A DNA stretch of 64,000 bases from Burkholderia ubonensis (GTDB taxonomy: Bacteria; Pseudomonadota; Gammaproteobacteria; Burkholderiales; Burkholderiaceae), in assembly GCF_902833085.1 (NCBI RefSeq), contig NZ_CADFEB010000012.1, positions 186,001 through 250,000 on the forward strand. Direction: 5' to 3'. The position numbers were made by a program, and so were the translations under genes. Each line of letters opens with the position of its first letter. The stretch's first letter is position 1. The notes under the pieces are model-generated. The model worked only from the letters and a program-made list of their open reading frames with translations. It had not been told where the DNA came from and ran no database searches. Positions 49,912-61,151 of this stretch are shown here, piece after piece.

Positions 49912-49986
49912 GTCAGCTTCCGCCGGGCCGCCCCAAGGAAGCTGACCGCCCCCTCGGGGGGCAGCGAACGACGTGAGCGTGGGGGC
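49912..49986. repeat. Dispersed Burkholderiales-type intergenic repeat
   Basis: This 75-bp element contains a 10-bp inverted repeat GTCAGCTTCC/GGAAGCTGAC (49912-49921, 49937-49946), a second stem GCCCCC/GGGGGC (49948-49953, 49957-49962) and the tail AGCGAACGACGTGAGCGTGG. I recognise this pattern as a common intergenic element in Burkholderia genomes. It sits 6 bp after the secA stop. Confidence 0.7.
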
Positions 49987-49992
49987 ATCGTC

Positions 49993-52791
<2,799 letters not shown>

Positions 52792-52891
52792 CGGATCGGA
52801 TCCTGCGTCGCAGCACCGGCGCCCGGCGCGTGTTGCGCGCCCCGACGCCCGAGCCTCGGCGGCTTAGCGTAATAGTGGATTCAAACATCGA

Positions 52892-52900
52892 ATTTTAGCA
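52892..52900 (-). promoter_or_regulatory. Possible extended -10 promoter of secA
   Basis: Minus-strand TGCTAAAAT fits an extended -10 (TGnTAAAAT). It lies about 100 bp before the secA ATG. No good -35 is seen. Confidence 0.45.
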
Positions 52901-53048
52901 CGCGAGGGCGCCTGCGCCCGTGACTCGGGCGGACGGCAGCCTCGCCGTGCCGACTGCCGGCACGGCCGCAAATCCGGCCGCGCGCGAGCCGCGACGGGTA
53001 CAATCGGCGTCAACCACCGCGCGCTGCGGCGCCCCGAAGAAAGCCTCG

Positions 53049-53528
53049 ATGAACCGATTTTCCAAGCGTTTCGGCCCGCTCGGCCCGTATCGTCCGCAAC
53101 CCGTGTCCGAGGTGCTCGGCCGCACCGACGCGTTTGCGGCGCTGCGCGCCGGCGTCGAGCAGATCGCCGCGCTGCAGCGCGACCTCGCCACGCTGCTGCC
53201 CGACTATCTCGCCAGCCACGTCGAGCCGGGATTCGTGAAGGATGGCGTCCTGACCCTGTTTGCCGCGCACAACGCGCTGGCCGCGCGGCTGCGGCAGGTC
53301 GAGCCGCGGCTGCTCGCGGATCTGCAAAAGCGCGGCTGGCCGGTGAGCACGCTGCGCGTGCGCGTGCGTCCGAAGGACGCGCCGGAGCCGCCGCACGTGA
53401 AGCAGGCGCGGATGACGTCCGTCGGCGCGGCGGCGTTGCGCGACCTGGCCGATCACCTCGAGCCGTCGCCGCTGCAGGCTGCGCTCGCCCGGATGGCGGC
53501 GCGGCATGGGGCGAAATCGCCGCGCTGA
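53049..53528 (+). CDS. DciA-like protein (DUF721)
   Basis: 159 residues with the DUF721 core (PVSEVLGRTDAFAALRAGVEQIAAL, LTLFAAHNALAARLRQVEPRLLADLQKRGWPVSTLRVRVRP). DUF721 proteins include DciA, the loader of the replicative helicase in bacteria lacking DnaC, so this may be the Burkholderia loader. The ATG at 53049 removes an upstream extension without similarity. It is divergent from secA and convergent with lpxC. Confidence 0.82.
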   Translation: MNRFSKRFGPLGPYRPQPVSEVLGRTDAFAALRAGVEQIAALQRDLATLLPDYLASHVEPGFVKDGVLTLFAAHNALAARLRQVEPRLLADLQKRGWPVSTLRVRVRPKDAPEPPHVKQARMTSVGAAALRDLADHLEPSPLQAALARMAARHGAKSPR

Positions 53529-53566
53529 CCACGCACGCCTCTCGACCCGCGTCGACGACGCAAACG

Positions 53567-53592
53567 AAAAAGCGGCCCAAGGGCCGCTTTTT
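53567..53592. terminator. Bidirectional terminator between dciA-like gene and lpxC
   Basis: AAAAAGCGGCCC and GGGCCGCTTTTT (53567-53578 / 53581-53592) are exact complements with a 2-nt centre, giving T-runs on both strands between convergent genes. Confidence 0.94.
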
Positions 53593-53616
53593 CATCTATT
53601 CACGGGGCTCACCCGC

Positions 53617-54534
53617 TCAGGCGAACGCCGTCTGCGCATCGAACCCGAAGCCGTTCGGCGCGGACTGCGGATCGTCGAACGTCACGATCTCGTATGCGTC
53701 CTCGTTAGCGAGCAGCTCGCGCAGCAGCGCGTTGTTGAGCCCGTGCCCCGACTTGTACGCGGTATAGGACGCCAGCAGCGGATGGCCGATCACGTACAGG
53801 TCGCCGATCGCGTCGAGCATCTTGTGCTTCACGAACTCGTCGTCGTAGCGCAGCCCGTCGTTGTTCAGGATGCGGTACTCGTCGAGCACGATCGCGTTAT
53901 CCATGCTGCCGCCGCGCGCCAGGCCGATCTCGCGCAGCATCTCGGCCTCGTGCGCGAAGCCGAACGTGCGCGCACGCGCGATGTCGCGCACGTACGACGT
54001 ATTCGCGAAATCGACCTCGAGTTCCTGGCCCGTCTTGTCGACGGCCGGGTGGCGGAAATCGATCGAGAACTTCAGCTTGAAGCCGAAATACGGATCGAGA
54101 CGCGCGAACTTGTCGCCGTCGCGAATTTCGACCGTCTTCTTGACCTTGATGAAGCGCTTCGGCGCGTTCTGCTCCTCGATGCCGGCGGACTGGATCAGGA
54201 ACACGAAGGTCGCCGCGCTGCCGTCCATGATCGGGATTTCCTCGGCCGTCACGTCGACGTACAGGTTGTCGATGCCGAGGCCCGCGCACGCGGACATCAG
54301 GTGCTCGACCGTCGACACGCGCACGCCATCCTTCTGCAGCACCGACGCGAGCCGCGTGTCGCCGATCGACGTCGCCGACGCGGGAATGTCGACGGGCGTG
54401 GGCAGGTCGACGCGCGAGAAGACGATGCCCGTGCCCGGCGCGGCGGGACGGAGCGTCAGCTCGATCTTGCGGCCCGAGTGGACACCGATCCCCACGGTCT
54501 TGACGATGGATTTGATGGTGCGCTGCTTCAGCAT
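53617..54534 (-). CDS. lpxC: UDP-3-O-acyl-N-acetylglucosamine deacetylase
   Basis: 305 residues. Active-site parts are STVEHLMSA (Glu77, His78), the C-terminal HKMLDAIGDLYVIGHP with the other zinc ligands, and LIQSAGIEEQ. It catalyses the committed step of lipid A synthesis. The ATG at 54534 gives the family start MLKQRTIKSIVKTVGIGVHSG. It follows the dcw cluster as in other proteobacteria, here with a peroxiredoxin gene in between. Confidence 0.98.
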   Translation of the reverse strand: MLKQRTIKSIVKTVGIGVHSGRKIELTLRPAAPGTGIVFSRVDLPTPVDIPASATSIGDTRLASVLQKDGVRVSTVEHLMSACAGLGIDNLYVDVTAEEIPIMDGSAATFVFLIQSAGIEEQNAPKRFIKVKKTVEIRDGDKFARLDPYFGFKLKFSIDFRHPAVDKTGQELEVDFANTSYVRDIARARTFGFAHEAEMLREIGLARGGSMDNAIVLDEYRILNNDGLRYDDEFVKHKMLDAIGDLYVIGHPLLASYTAYKSGHGLNNALLRELLANEDAYEIVTFDDPQSAPNGFGFDAQTAFA

Positions 54535-54549
54535 GGTGTTCTTCGTCTT

Positions 54550-54566
54550 GATTGAAGATTTCAATC
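54550..54566 (-). promoter_or_regulatory. Dyad in the lpxC leader
   Basis: GATTGAA and TTCAATC (54550-54556, 54560-54566) form a perfect 7-bp inverted repeat with a 3-nt centre, between the -10 element and the lpxC start (15 nt from the ATG). It could be an operator or a leader hairpin affecting translation. Confidence 0.45.
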
Positions 54567-54589
54567 AGGCGTTATATTCGATAGATCGC

Positions 54590-54595
54590 ATTATA
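54590..54595 (-). promoter_or_regulatory. Probable -10 element of lpxC
   Basis: A perfect minus-strand TATAAT lies 56 bp before the lpxC ATG in the 240-bp gap after the peroxiredoxin gene. The -35 region is poor. Confidence 0.5.
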
Positions 54596-54774
54596 GCGTA
54601 ATTCCCTATTCGGCGTCGTTTGAAACTGCGTATCAATCTGTTTCCGCTGTTTACCCCTGCCGATACGGGACGGGCCGATGCCCGGAACGGAGGCGTTCCC
54701 GGTCATCAGCCCGTGTTACAACCGCCCTGCGGCCGATACGCAACGTTGCCCGCAAGCAACGGCGCATCGCGCGA

Positions 54775-55281
54775 TCAGGACTTCAACGTTGCCAGCACAC
54801 TCGCCGCATCGCTCACTTCGAACTTGCCCGGCGCTTCGACGGCCAGCGTCTTGACCACACCGTCGTCGACCACCATCGCGTAGCGCAGGGAACGAATCCC
54901 CATGCCGCGCGCGGACAAATCCTGCGTCAGCCCCAGCGCATGAGTGAAAGCCGCGCTGCCGTCCGCCATCATGCGCACCTTGCCCGCGGTGTGCAGATCA
55001 CGTCCCCAAGCGCCCATCACGAATGCGTCGTTGACGGACACGCACCAGATCTCGTCGATGCCCGCCGCATGCAACTGCTCGGCGTGCTCGACATAGCCCG
55101 GCACATGCTGCGCCGAACAGGTCGGCGTGAAAGCGCCCGGCAATCCGAAGATCACCACCCGCTTGCCCGCCGTCTGCTCGCGCACGCTGCGGGCGTTCGG
55201 CCCCAGCGTACAACCCGCCTGCGCGTCGTCGATGAATTCGAACAGTTGCGCGTCGGGCAGCGCGTCGCCCACTTGAATCAT
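54775..55281 (-). CDS. Prx5/AhpE-like peroxiredoxin (1-Cys/atypical 2-Cys)
   Basis: 168 residues. The peroxidatic site is FGLPGAFTPTCSAQHVPGYV (Cys55) of the PRX5 group; other cysteines at about 24 and 80 could serve as resolving residues. It reduces H2O2 and alkyl hydroperoxides with glutathione/glutaredoxin or thioredoxin. It lies between ftsZ and lpxC on the same strand, an unusual guest in the division/wall cluster that I associate with Burkholderiales. Confidence 0.92.
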   Translation of the reverse strand: MIQVGDALPDAQLFEFIDDAQAGCTLGPNARSVREQTAGKRVVIFGLPGAFTPTCSAQHVPGYVEHAEQLHAAGIDEIWCVSVNDAFVMGAWGRDLHTAGKVRMMADGSAAFTHALGLTQDLSARGMGIRSLRYAMVVDDGVVKTLAVEAPGKFEVSDAASVLATLKS

Positions 55282-55466
55282 GCCTGGTCCCTCATAGCGA
55301 TACGGTTTCTCGCGTGACACGGACAACACGGCCCCTCCCGCCTCGCCGAAGCGAAGAGGGCACGTCTCCCGGCCCGGCGTCGCATTCGACGCGGCCTGTC
55401 GCGGTCCGTAGCATCCGTCACGCCGGCTACACCGCGGCGACACCGCCGCGGCTTCGCCCGTGTGCC

Positions 55467-56666
55467 TCAGTCAGCCTGCTTGCGCAGGAATGCCGGGATG
55501 TCGTACGTGTCGACCCCCTTCTCCTGCAGCGCCTGCACGTGCGATGCCGCGGTTTCGCGCGAATTGCGCCACACGGCCGGCGTGTCGAGCGCGCCGTAGT
55601 CGGCCGTGCTGACGTGATGTGCCGGTGCGTAGCTGTTGTGCGACACCGCGCTGACCGGCTGGTTGTCCGTGCCGGTGCGCAAGAGCGTCATCGGCGCCGA
55701 CTGCTGCTTCTTCGCCGCGCGGCCGAGGCCCGTCGCGACGACCGTCACGCGCAGCGCGTCGCCCATCGCGTCGTCGTACACAGCACCGAAGATCACCGTC
55801 GCGTCTTCCGCCGCGTAGCTCTTGATCGTGTTCATCACTTCGCGCGTTTCCGACAGGCGCAGCGAACGGCTCGACGTGATGTTGACCAGCACGCCGCGCG
55901 CGCCCGACAGGTCGACGCCTTCCAGCAGCGGGCTCGCCACGGCCTGTTCCGCCGCGAGGCGCGCGCGATCGACGCCGGCGACCGTCGCCGTGCCCATCAT
56001 CGCCTTGCCCTGCTCGCCCATCACCGTCTTCACGTCTTCGAAGTCGACGTTGACCAGGCCATCGACGTTGATGATTTCCGCGATGCCCGCGACCGCGTTG
56101 TTCAACACGTCGTCCGCGCACTGGAAGCACTTGTCCATTTCCGCGTCGTCGCCCATCACGTCGAACAGCTTGTCGTTCAGCACGACGATCAGCGAGTCGA
56201 CATGATCCTCCAGCTGCTGCGAGCCGGCTTCCGCGACGCGCATCCGCTTGCCGCCTTCGAACTCGAACGGCTTGCTGACGACGCCGACCGTCAGGATGCC
56301 CATCTCCTTCGCGATCTGCGCGACGACCGGCGCCGCGCCCGTGCCGGTGCCGCCGCCCATGCCGGCGGTGATGAACACCATGTGCGCGCCGCGCAGCCCG
56401 TCGGCGATGCGCTCACGCGCCTCTTCGGCTGCCGCACGGCCCATTTCCGGCTTCGCGCCGGCACCGAGGCCGGTGTTGCCGAGCTGGATCACGGACGGCG
56501 CGCGCGAACGCGACAGCGCCTGCGCGTCGGTGTTCATCACGATGAAGTCGACGCCCTGCACACCGCGGTTGATCATGTGCTGCACGGCATTGCCGCCAGC
56601 GCCGCCAACGCCCACCACCTTGATGATGGTGCCGTTGGTTTCGGTTTCCAGCATCTCAAATTCCAT
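55467..56666 (-). CDS. ftsZ: Cell division GTPase FtsZ
   Basis: 399 residues. GTP-binding elements are VGVGGAGGNAVQHM (about 18-31) and the tubulin signature GGGTGTG (104-110); the T7 loop is NVDFEDVKTVM. A variable linker precedes the C-terminal binding peptide DTYDIPAFLRKQ, which docks FtsA and ZipA. It polymerises into the Z ring. GGAGG lies before the ATG at 56666. It follows ftsA by 112 bp. Confidence 0.98.
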   Translation of the reverse strand: MEFEMLETETNGTIIKVVGVGGAGGNAVQHMINRGVQGVDFIVMNTDAQALSRSRAPSVIQLGNTGLGAGAKPEMGRAAAEEARERIADGLRGAHMVFITAGMGGGTGTGAAPVVAQIAKEMGILTVGVVSKPFEFEGGKRMRVAEAGSQQLEDHVDSLIVVLNDKLFDVMGDDAEMDKCFQCADDVLNNAVAGIAEIINVDGLVNVDFEDVKTVMGEQGKAMMGTATVAGVDRARLAAEQAVASPLLEGVDLSGARGVLVNITSSRSLRLSETREVMNTIKSYAAEDATVIFGAVYDDAMGDALRVTVVATGLGRAAKKQQSAPMTLLRTGTDNQPVSAVSHNSYAPAHHVSTADYGALDTPAVWRNSRETAASHVQALQEKGVDTYDIPAFLRKQAD

Positions 56667-56778
56667 TGTTGCCTCCGTCAAGAAAGTTACTGCTGCTCGG
56701 CCGTTATTCGGCAGGAGATCGGGCAACCCCCTGTCGCGCGCCGGCCGCCGGCACCGGCGCGAATTTCGATTCGTTTCG

Positions 56779-58011
56779 TCAGAAGTTGCTCAGGAACCAT
56801 TCCTTCATCCGCGAGAAGATCTGCCCCGCGTTGCCGGACTGCACCGCGACCTTGCGGCCGCGCATGCGCTGAGCGCTGCCTTCCACCAGGAGGCCCATCG
56901 CCGTCGAATAGCGCGGATTGCGCACGACGTCGGCCAGGCCGCCCGCGTATTCCGGCGCGCCGATGCGCACCGGTTTCAGGAAAATGTCTTCGCCGAGCTC
57001 GACCATCCCCGGCATCATCGCCGCGCCGCCGGTAATGACCACGCCGGAGCTCAGGAGTTCTTCGTAACCCGACTCGCGCACGACCTGCTGCACGAGCGAG
57101 AACAGCTCCTCGACGCGCGGCTCGATCACCGCCGCGAGCGCCTGGCGCGACAGCGTGCGCGGGCCGCGTTCGCCGAGGCCCGGCACTTCGACCATCTCGT
57201 CCGGATCGGCGAGCGCCTGCTTCGCGATCCCGTAGCTGACCTTGATGTCTTCCGCGTCCGGCGTCGGCGTGCGCAGCGCCATCGCGATGTCGCTCGTGAT
57301 CTGGTCGCCGGCGATCGGAATCACCGCGGTGTGGCGGATCGCGCCTTCGGCGAAGATCGCGATGTCGGTCGTGCCGCCGCCGACGTCGACGAGCACCACG
57401 CCGAGATCCTTCTCGTCCTCGGTCAGCACCGCGAGCGACGACGCGAGCGGCTGCAGGATCAGGTCGTTCACTTCCAGCCCGCAGCGGCGCACGCACTTGA
57501 CGATGTTCTGCGCAGCGCTCACCGCGCCCGTCACGATGTGCACCTTCACCTCGAGGCGGATGCCGCTCATGCCGATCGGCTCGCGCACGTCTTCCTGGCC
57601 GTCGATGATGAATTCCTGCGTGAGGATGTGCAGCACCTGCTGGTCGGTCGGGATGTTGATCGCCTTCGCGGTCTCGATCACGCGCGCGACGTCCGTCTGC
57701 GTGACTTCCTTGTCCTTGATCGCGACCATTCCGCTCGAATTGAAGCTGCGGATGTGGCTGCCGGCGATCCCCGTGAACACGTTGGTGATCTTGCAGTCGG
57801 CCATCAGCTCCGCTTCCTCGAGCGCGCGCTGAATCGACTGCACGGTGGCCTCGATGTTCACCACCACGCCCTTCTTCAGACCTTTCGATTCGCTCTGGCC
57901 GAGACCGATCACCTCGTAGTGACCTTCGCCCTTCAGCTCGGCGACGACGGCCACCACCTTCGACGTGCCGATGTCGAGGGAAACCAGCAGATCCTTGTAG
58001 TCTTTGCTCAT
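56779..58011 (-). CDS. ftsA: Cell division protein FtsA
   Basis: 410 residues of the actin/HSP70 fold: LLVSLDIGTSKVVAVVAE at the N-terminus, VVLVDVGGGTTDIAIFAEG (phosphate 2) and GVVITGGAAMMPGMVEL (adenosine). The C-terminal amphipathic helix (SRMKEWFLSNF) for membrane binding is present. It tethers FtsZ to the membrane. It starts 26 bp after ftsQ. Confidence 0.98.
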   Translation of the reverse strand: MSKDYKDLLVSLDIGTSKVVAVVAELKGEGHYEVIGLGQSESKGLKKGVVVNIEATVQSIQRALEEAELMADCKITNVFTGIAGSHIRSFNSSGMVAIKDKEVTQTDVARVIETAKAINIPTDQQVLHILTQEFIIDGQEDVREPIGMSGIRLEVKVHIVTGAVSAAQNIVKCVRRCGLEVNDLILQPLASSLAVLTEDEKDLGVVLVDVGGGTTDIAIFAEGAIRHTAVIPIAGDQITSDIAMALRTPTPDAEDIKVSYGIAKQALADPDEMVEVPGLGERGPRTLSRQALAAVIEPRVEELFSLVQQVVRESGYEELLSSGVVITGGAAMMPGMVELGEDIFLKPVRIGAPEYAGGLADVVRNPRYSTAMGLLVEGSAQRMRGRKVAVQSGNAGQIFSRMKEWFLSNF

Positions 58012-58037
58012 AGAGTGCTCTTGCGTGTGATCTCTCG

Positions 58038-58790
58038 TTACTTCTTGCGCTTGTCGGTATCGGTCAGGAACCGCATGCCCGTCGCGCGAATCGCGAATCC
58101 GTTCGGATAGCGCAGGTCCGCGTACTCGATGTCGTTGCCCCAGCGTTGCGTGACGGCCGGCCACGCGGCGACGAGACGCTGGCTCCGGTCGTGCAGGGTG
58201 TCGCCGTTGCGCTCCTTGCCCAGCTCGACCTGCATCCCGTTCGACAGCCTCACCGTCCATGCGTAGCGCGCCGACAGCGTGACCTCTTCCGGCGTCGCGT
58301 TGAGCGGCGCGAACCACTTCGCGAAGTCGTGATACCGCACGACGACTTCCTTCGCGCTGCCTTCCGGCCCGTCGAACGCGGGCAGCGCCTCGTCGAGCTC
58401 GCCCTGGTTCGCGGTGAACAGCTCGCCGTCGACGCTCACCAGCTGGTCGCTGCCCCAGGTCCCGAGCGGTTTGTACTCCTCGAGCGTGACAGCCAGCGCA
58501 TTCGGCCACACCCGGCGCACGCTCGCTCGGCGCACCCACGGCATCTGCTCGAACGCGACCCGCGCCGTATCGAGATCCACGGTGAAGAAGTTGCCCTTCA
58601 GCCGCCCGACCACGCCCGCGCGCACGATGGGCGCGTTGATGTGGTCGGTGTCGCCGTCGATCTGGATCGCGCGCAGCGCGAACGCCGGACGCTGGATCAG
58701 CCAGTAGCAGCCGGCCGCCGCCAACACGAGCAGCAGCAGCGCGTACAGCGCGCTGGCGGCAAGGTTGAGTTGGCGAACGTTGTTCCACAT
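58038..58790 (-). CDS. ftsQ: Cell division protein FtsQ
   Basis: 250 residues, bitopic: one membrane helix (ALYALLLLVLAAAGCYWLI, about 15-33), then a POTRA domain (FALRAIQIDGDTDHINAPIVRAGVVGRLKGNFFTVDLD) and a beta domain. It joins FtsA/FtsZ to FtsB, FtsL and later proteins. It lies 20 bp after ddl. Confidence 0.96.
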   Translation of the reverse strand: MWNNVRQLNLAASALYALLLLVLAAAGCYWLIQRPAFALRAIQIDGDTDHINAPIVRAGVVGRLKGNFFTVDLDTARVAFEQMPWVRRASVRRVWPNALAVTLEEYKPLGTWGSDQLVSVDGELFTANQGELDEALPAFDGPEGSAKEVVVRYHDFAKWFAPLNATPEEVTLSARYAWTVRLSNGMQVELGKERNGDTLHDRSQRLVAAWPAVTQRWGNDIEYADLRYPNGFAIRATGMRFLTDTDKRKK

Positions 58791-58810
58791 GACGTCTTTC
58801 CGTTCCTGCT

Positions 58811-59752
58811 TCAGTCGTTGAGCGTGAGCGACAGCACCTTCACCACCAGTTCCGAATAGCTGATGCCGACCGCGCGCGCCGCCTTCGGCGGCAGCGAGTG
58901 ATCGGTCATGCCCGGCGCGGTGTTCACCTCCAGGAAGTACGCGTCGCCGTTGGCGTCGAGCATGAAGTCCGCGCGGCCCCAGTCGGTGCAGCCCAGCACG
59001 TCGAACGCCCGGCGCGCGATGCGCTTCAGCTCCGCTTCCTTGTCGGCCGGCAGCCCGCACGGAATCAGGTATTGCGTGTCGTCGGCGATGTACTTCGCGT
59101 GATAGTCGTAGAACTCGCCGGCCGGCACGATCTTGATCACGGGCAGGTCGAGATCGCCGGCGATGCACGCGGTGTATTCGCCGCCGCCCTCGATGCTCTT
59201 CTCGACGATCACGATCGGGTCGTGCTTCGCGGCTTCGGCGAGCGCAGCCGGCAGCGCGTCGGCCGTCTTCACCTTCAGCACCGCGACGCTCGAGCCTTCG
59301 CTCGCCGGCTTCACGAACAGCGGCAGGCCGAGCTTCGCGACGATCTCCGGCGCGCGCGCCGCGAGGTCGTCGCCGCGCAGCACCGTTTCGAACGGCGGCG
59401 TCGGCACGCCCGTCTGCTGCCACACGAGCTTCGTGCGGAACTTGTCGAGGCCGAGCGCCGAGCCGAGCACGCCGCTGCCCGTGTAGCGGATCCCGTAGAA
59501 ATCGAGCGCGCCCTGGATCTGGCCGTTCTCGCCGTAGCCGCCGTGCAGCGCGTTGAACGCGCGCACGAACCCTTCGTCCTTCAGCGCCGCCAGCGGACGC
59601 TCGGCCGGGTCGAACGGATGCGCGTCGATGCCCGCGTCGCGCAGGCCCTGCAGCACGAGCCGGCCCGAATTGAGCGACACCTCGCGCTCTGCGGACACGC
59701 CGCCGAGCAACACCGCCACCTTGCCGAAACGTTTCGGATCAATCCCGCTCAT
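58811..59752 (-). CDS. ddl: D-alanine-D-alanine ligase
   Basis: 313 residues of the ATP-grasp fold: VAVLLGGVSAEREVSLNSG, NALHGGYGENGQIQGALD, FVKPASEGSSVAVLKV and FLEVNTAPGMTDHSL. It makes the D-Ala-D-Ala end of wall precursors. Its ATG lies one base after the murC stop. The DdlB form inside the dcw cluster. Confidence 0.97.
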   Translation of the reverse strand: MSGIDPKRFGKVAVLLGGVSAEREVSLNSGRLVLQGLRDAGIDAHPFDPAERPLAALKDEGFVRAFNALHGGYGENGQIQGALDFYGIRYTGSGVLGSALGLDKFRTKLVWQQTGVPTPPFETVLRGDDLAARAPEIVAKLGLPLFVKPASEGSSVAVLKVKTADALPAALAEAAKHDPIVIVEKSIEGGGEYTACIAGDLDLPVIKIVPAGEFYDYHAKYIADDTQYLIPCGLPADKEAELKRIARRAFDVLGCTDWGRADFMLDANGDAYFLEVNTAPGMTDHSLPPKAARAVGISYSELVVKVLSLTLND

Positions 59753-59753
59753 G

Positions 59754-61151
59754 TCATGCCTTCTGTTGAATGTGTTGCACGAGCTTCGCCGGCACGCCGC
59801 CGATCGAGCCCGCGCCCATCGTGATCACCACGTCGCCGTTCTGCGCGACCTTCGTCAATGCGTCCGGCACGTCGTCGATTGCCGCGACGAATACCGGTTC
59901 AACCTTCCCCGCCGCGCGCAGCGCGCGCGACAGCGCGTCGCCGTTGGCGGTCGTGATCGCCGCCTCGCCGGCCGCGTAGACTTCCGTCAGCACCAGCGCA
60001 TCGACCGTCGACAGCACGTTGACGAAATCGTCGAAGCAGTCGCGCGTGCGCGTATAGCGGTGCGGCTGGAACGCCAGCACGAGGCGGCGGCCGGGGAACG
60101 CGCCGCGCGCGGCCGCGATCGTCGCAGCCATTTCGACCGGATGATGGCCGTAGTCGTCGATCAGCGTGTAGCTGCCGCCGTCCGCCACCGGCACCTCGCC
60201 GTAGCGCTGGAAGCGCCGGCCGACACCGTTGAATTCCGCGAGCGCCTGCTGGATCGCATCGTCCGACACACCGAGATCCGTCGCGATCGCGATCGCCGCG
60301 AGCGCGTTCTGCACGTTGTGCAGGCCCGGCAGGTTCAGCACGACCGGCAGCGGCTCGCGCCCTTCGCGGATCACCGTGAAGTGCATCCGGCCATCGCGCG
60401 CGTCGATGTCTTCCGCGCGCACCTGCGCGTCCGGCGACAGCCCGTAGCGCACCACCGGCTTCGAGATGAACGGGATGATCTGGCGCACGTTCGGGTCGTC
60501 GACGCACACGACCGCGCTGCCGTAGAACGGCAGCCGCTGCGTGAACTCGATGAATGCCTGCTTGAGCCGCGCGAAATCGTGGCCGTAGGTATCCATGTGG
60601 TCGGCATCGATGTTCGTGATGACTTCGATCACCGGATACAGGTTCAGGAACGACGCGTCCGACTCGTCGGCCTCGGCGACGATGAAGTCGCCCGTGCCGA
60701 GCCGCGCATTCGCGCCGGCGCTGATCAGCCGCCCGCCGATCACGAAGGTCGGATCGAGGCCGCCCGCCGCGAGCACGCTCGCGACGAGGCTCGTCGTCGT
60801 GGTCTTGCCGTGCGTGCCCGCGATCGCGATGCCCTGCTTCAGGCGCATCAGCTCGGCGAGCATCACCGCGCGCTGCACGATCGGCACGCGCTTCGCGCGC
60901 GCGGCCAGCACTTCCGGATTGTCCGAGCGCACGGCCGTCGACACGACGACCGCGTTCGCGCCCTCGATGTTGGCCGCGTCGTGGCCGATCGCGATCCGCG
61001 CGCCGAGCGCCTCGAGACGGTCGGTCACCGCGTTGCGCGACAGGTCCGAGCCGCTGACCTGGTAGCCGAGATTGACGAGCACTTCCGCGATGCCGCTCAT
61101 GCCGGCGCCGCCGATCCCGACGAAATGAATGTGTTTGACGATGTGTTTCAT
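59754..61151 (-). CDS. murC: UDP-N-acetylmuramate-L-alanine ligase
   Basis: 465 residues. IHFVGIGGAGMSGIAEVL, P-loop IAGTHGKTTTTSLVAS and DDYGHHPVEMAATI mark MurC. It adds L-Ala to UDP-MurNAc, the first amino-acid step. It overlaps the murG stop (ATGA). Differences from the mpl product at 11167 (SNTMK motif absent) separate the two paralogues. Confidence 0.98.
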   Translation of the reverse strand: MKHIVKHIHFVGIGGAGMSGIAEVLVNLGYQVSGSDLSRNAVTDRLEALGARIAIGHDAANIEGANAVVVSTAVRSDNPEVLAARAKRVPIVQRAVMLAELMRLKQGIAIAGTHGKTTTTSLVASVLAAGGLDPTFVIGGRLISAGANARLGTGDFIVAEADESDASFLNLYPVIEVITNIDADHMDTYGHDFARLKQAFIEFTQRLPFYGSAVVCVDDPNVRQIIPFISKPVVRYGLSPDAQVRAEDIDARDGRMHFTVIREGREPLPVVLNLPGLHNVQNALAAIAIATDLGVSDDAIQQALAEFNGVGRRFQRYGEVPVADGGSYTLIDDYGHHPVEMAATIAAARGAFPGRRLVLAFQPHRYTRTRDCFDDFVNVLSTVDALVLTEVYAAGEAAITTANGDALSRALRAAGKVEPVFVAAIDDVPDALTKVAQNGDVVITMGAGSIGGVPAKLVQHIQQKA

